A DNA stretch of 5,530 nucleotides from positions 1 through 5,530 of the forward strand of contig JAKOSS010000915.1 of assembly GCA_029777145.1 (NCBI GenBank), in the 5' to 3' direction. Shown piece by piece: positions 5,276 to 5,530 of this stretch. The notes under the pieces were generated by a model. That model was not told where the DNA came from, did no database searches, and saw nothing but the letters and a program-made list of their open reading frames with translations. The first letter of the stretch is position 1; the number at the start of each line of letters is the position of its first letter. The position numbers and the translations under genes were made by a program. The DNA comes from Acidobacteriota bacterium (GTDB lineage Bacteria > Acidobacteriota > Blastocatellia > Pyrinomonadales > Pyrinomonadaceae).

Positions 5276-5530
5276 GTGAATCGATTCATTTTGCTCTTGG
5301 TTCTTTTGGCCGGGTTCGCGGTGACTAACGTTGCGCAGGATGCGCGACGTAGTTCTGATCCCGAGGATTTGGTGATCAGTATAAAATGCCCAAGTGGCGA
5401 ACCGGAGCAGATAAGGCCGGAAACGAAGTTGTCTCTTGGTGATGTTACAAAAAAGGCGCGGGTCCTGCCGAAACCCATTTATCCACGCGGGACAAAAATT
5501 CGGCGAGTTTCGCGTATTGTACGGGCGAAC
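5276..5530 (+). CDS. Secreted protein, N-terminal 85 residues (cut by window edge), possible TonB-C-like domain
   Basis: An open frame of 85 codons continues past the right edge. From GTG 5276 it reads MNRFILLLVLLAGFAV, a basic start plus a hydrophobic stretch typical of a Sec signal peptide, with a plausible cleavage near Ala20-Gln21. A hydrophilic part with one Cys (residue 38) follows, then KKARVLPKPIYPRGTK (59-74). The latter resembles the 'GKA-x-x-LPKPxYP' entry to TonB C-terminal-like domains seen in many acidobacterial exported proteins, where it precedes 'V-x-V-x-V-x-I-D'. Here only SRIVRAN remains before the edge, so the domain assignment is tentative. GTG 5270 and TTG 5261 are alternative starts; the only nearby ATG (5268) is out of frame and followed at once by TGA. 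No strong Shine-Dalgarno is visible. The gene lies 65 bp after the higA-like gene on the same strand and uses similarly AT-leaning codons. Confidence 0.6.
   Translation, partial: MNRFILLLVLLAGFAVTNVAQDARRSSDPEDLVISIKCPSGEPEQIRPETKLSLGDVTKKARVLPKPIYPRGTKIRRVSRIVRAN

Noticed and set aside
5277..5288. Perfect 12-bp palindrome TGAATCGATTCA
   Set aside because: It lies across the start of the secreted-protein frame, does not extend further and has no partner site; a single 12-bp palindrome is weak evidence for an operator.

Overview
The window looks like a chromosomal segment of a moderately GC-rich bacterium. The metabolic genes favour GC-ending codons and the spacers are packed with small repeats. 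The acyl-CoA synthetase N-terminus, the 'KAxxLPKPxYP' protein at the right edge and the repeat-laden spacers fit an Acidobacteriota (Blastocatellia/Pyrinomonadaceae-like) genome. This is an inference from recalled patterns, not a database result. No rRNA, tRNA, CRISPR array or transposase is visible.

Layout. Positions 1-495 (minus strand) hold the first 165 codons of an AMP-forming acetyl/acyl-CoA synthetase-like enzyme that runs off the left edge. A 198-bp divergent spacer with a heptanucleotide array separates it from an SDR oxidoreductase (694-1482) and a PLP-dependent cysteine synthase-family enzyme (1597-2658). The SDR/cysteine synthase spacer is almost entirely a pair of inverted REP-like elements. 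The spacer after the cysteine synthase gene holds a second heptamer array and a related GC hairpin. A Phd/YefM antitoxin-ParE toxin operon (2820-3382) follows, with its own recognisable promoter and an overlapping palindrome. A 150-bp spacer built of 10-bp and 8-bp micro-arrays leads to an E. coli LysC-like aspartokinase (3533-4891). Seven bases later comes a solitary HigA-type antitoxin (4899-5210). The window ends in the 5' part of a secreted protein, possibly with a TonB-C-like domain (5276-5530).

How the genes relate. Cysteine synthase and aspartokinase are amino-acid biosynthesis functions, but they are not contiguous and no single pathway links all the genes. The phd-parE pair is a self-contained toxin-antitoxin module. 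The higA-like gene lacks a visible higB partner and probably depends on lysC transcription. The toxin-antitoxin genes, the higA-like gene and the final gene use more AT-rich codons (ATA, TTT, TTG, TTA, AGG) than the metabolic genes, which suggests mobile or more recently acquired cargo.

Most noteworthy are the repeats in the spacers: two heptamer arrays, three or four REP-like hairpins sharing an AGTACCGCCT core, and two other short-period arrays. Two of these repeats begin inside the stop codon of the upstream gene. The antitoxin gene also has a promoter whose geometry predicts a leaderless transcript.
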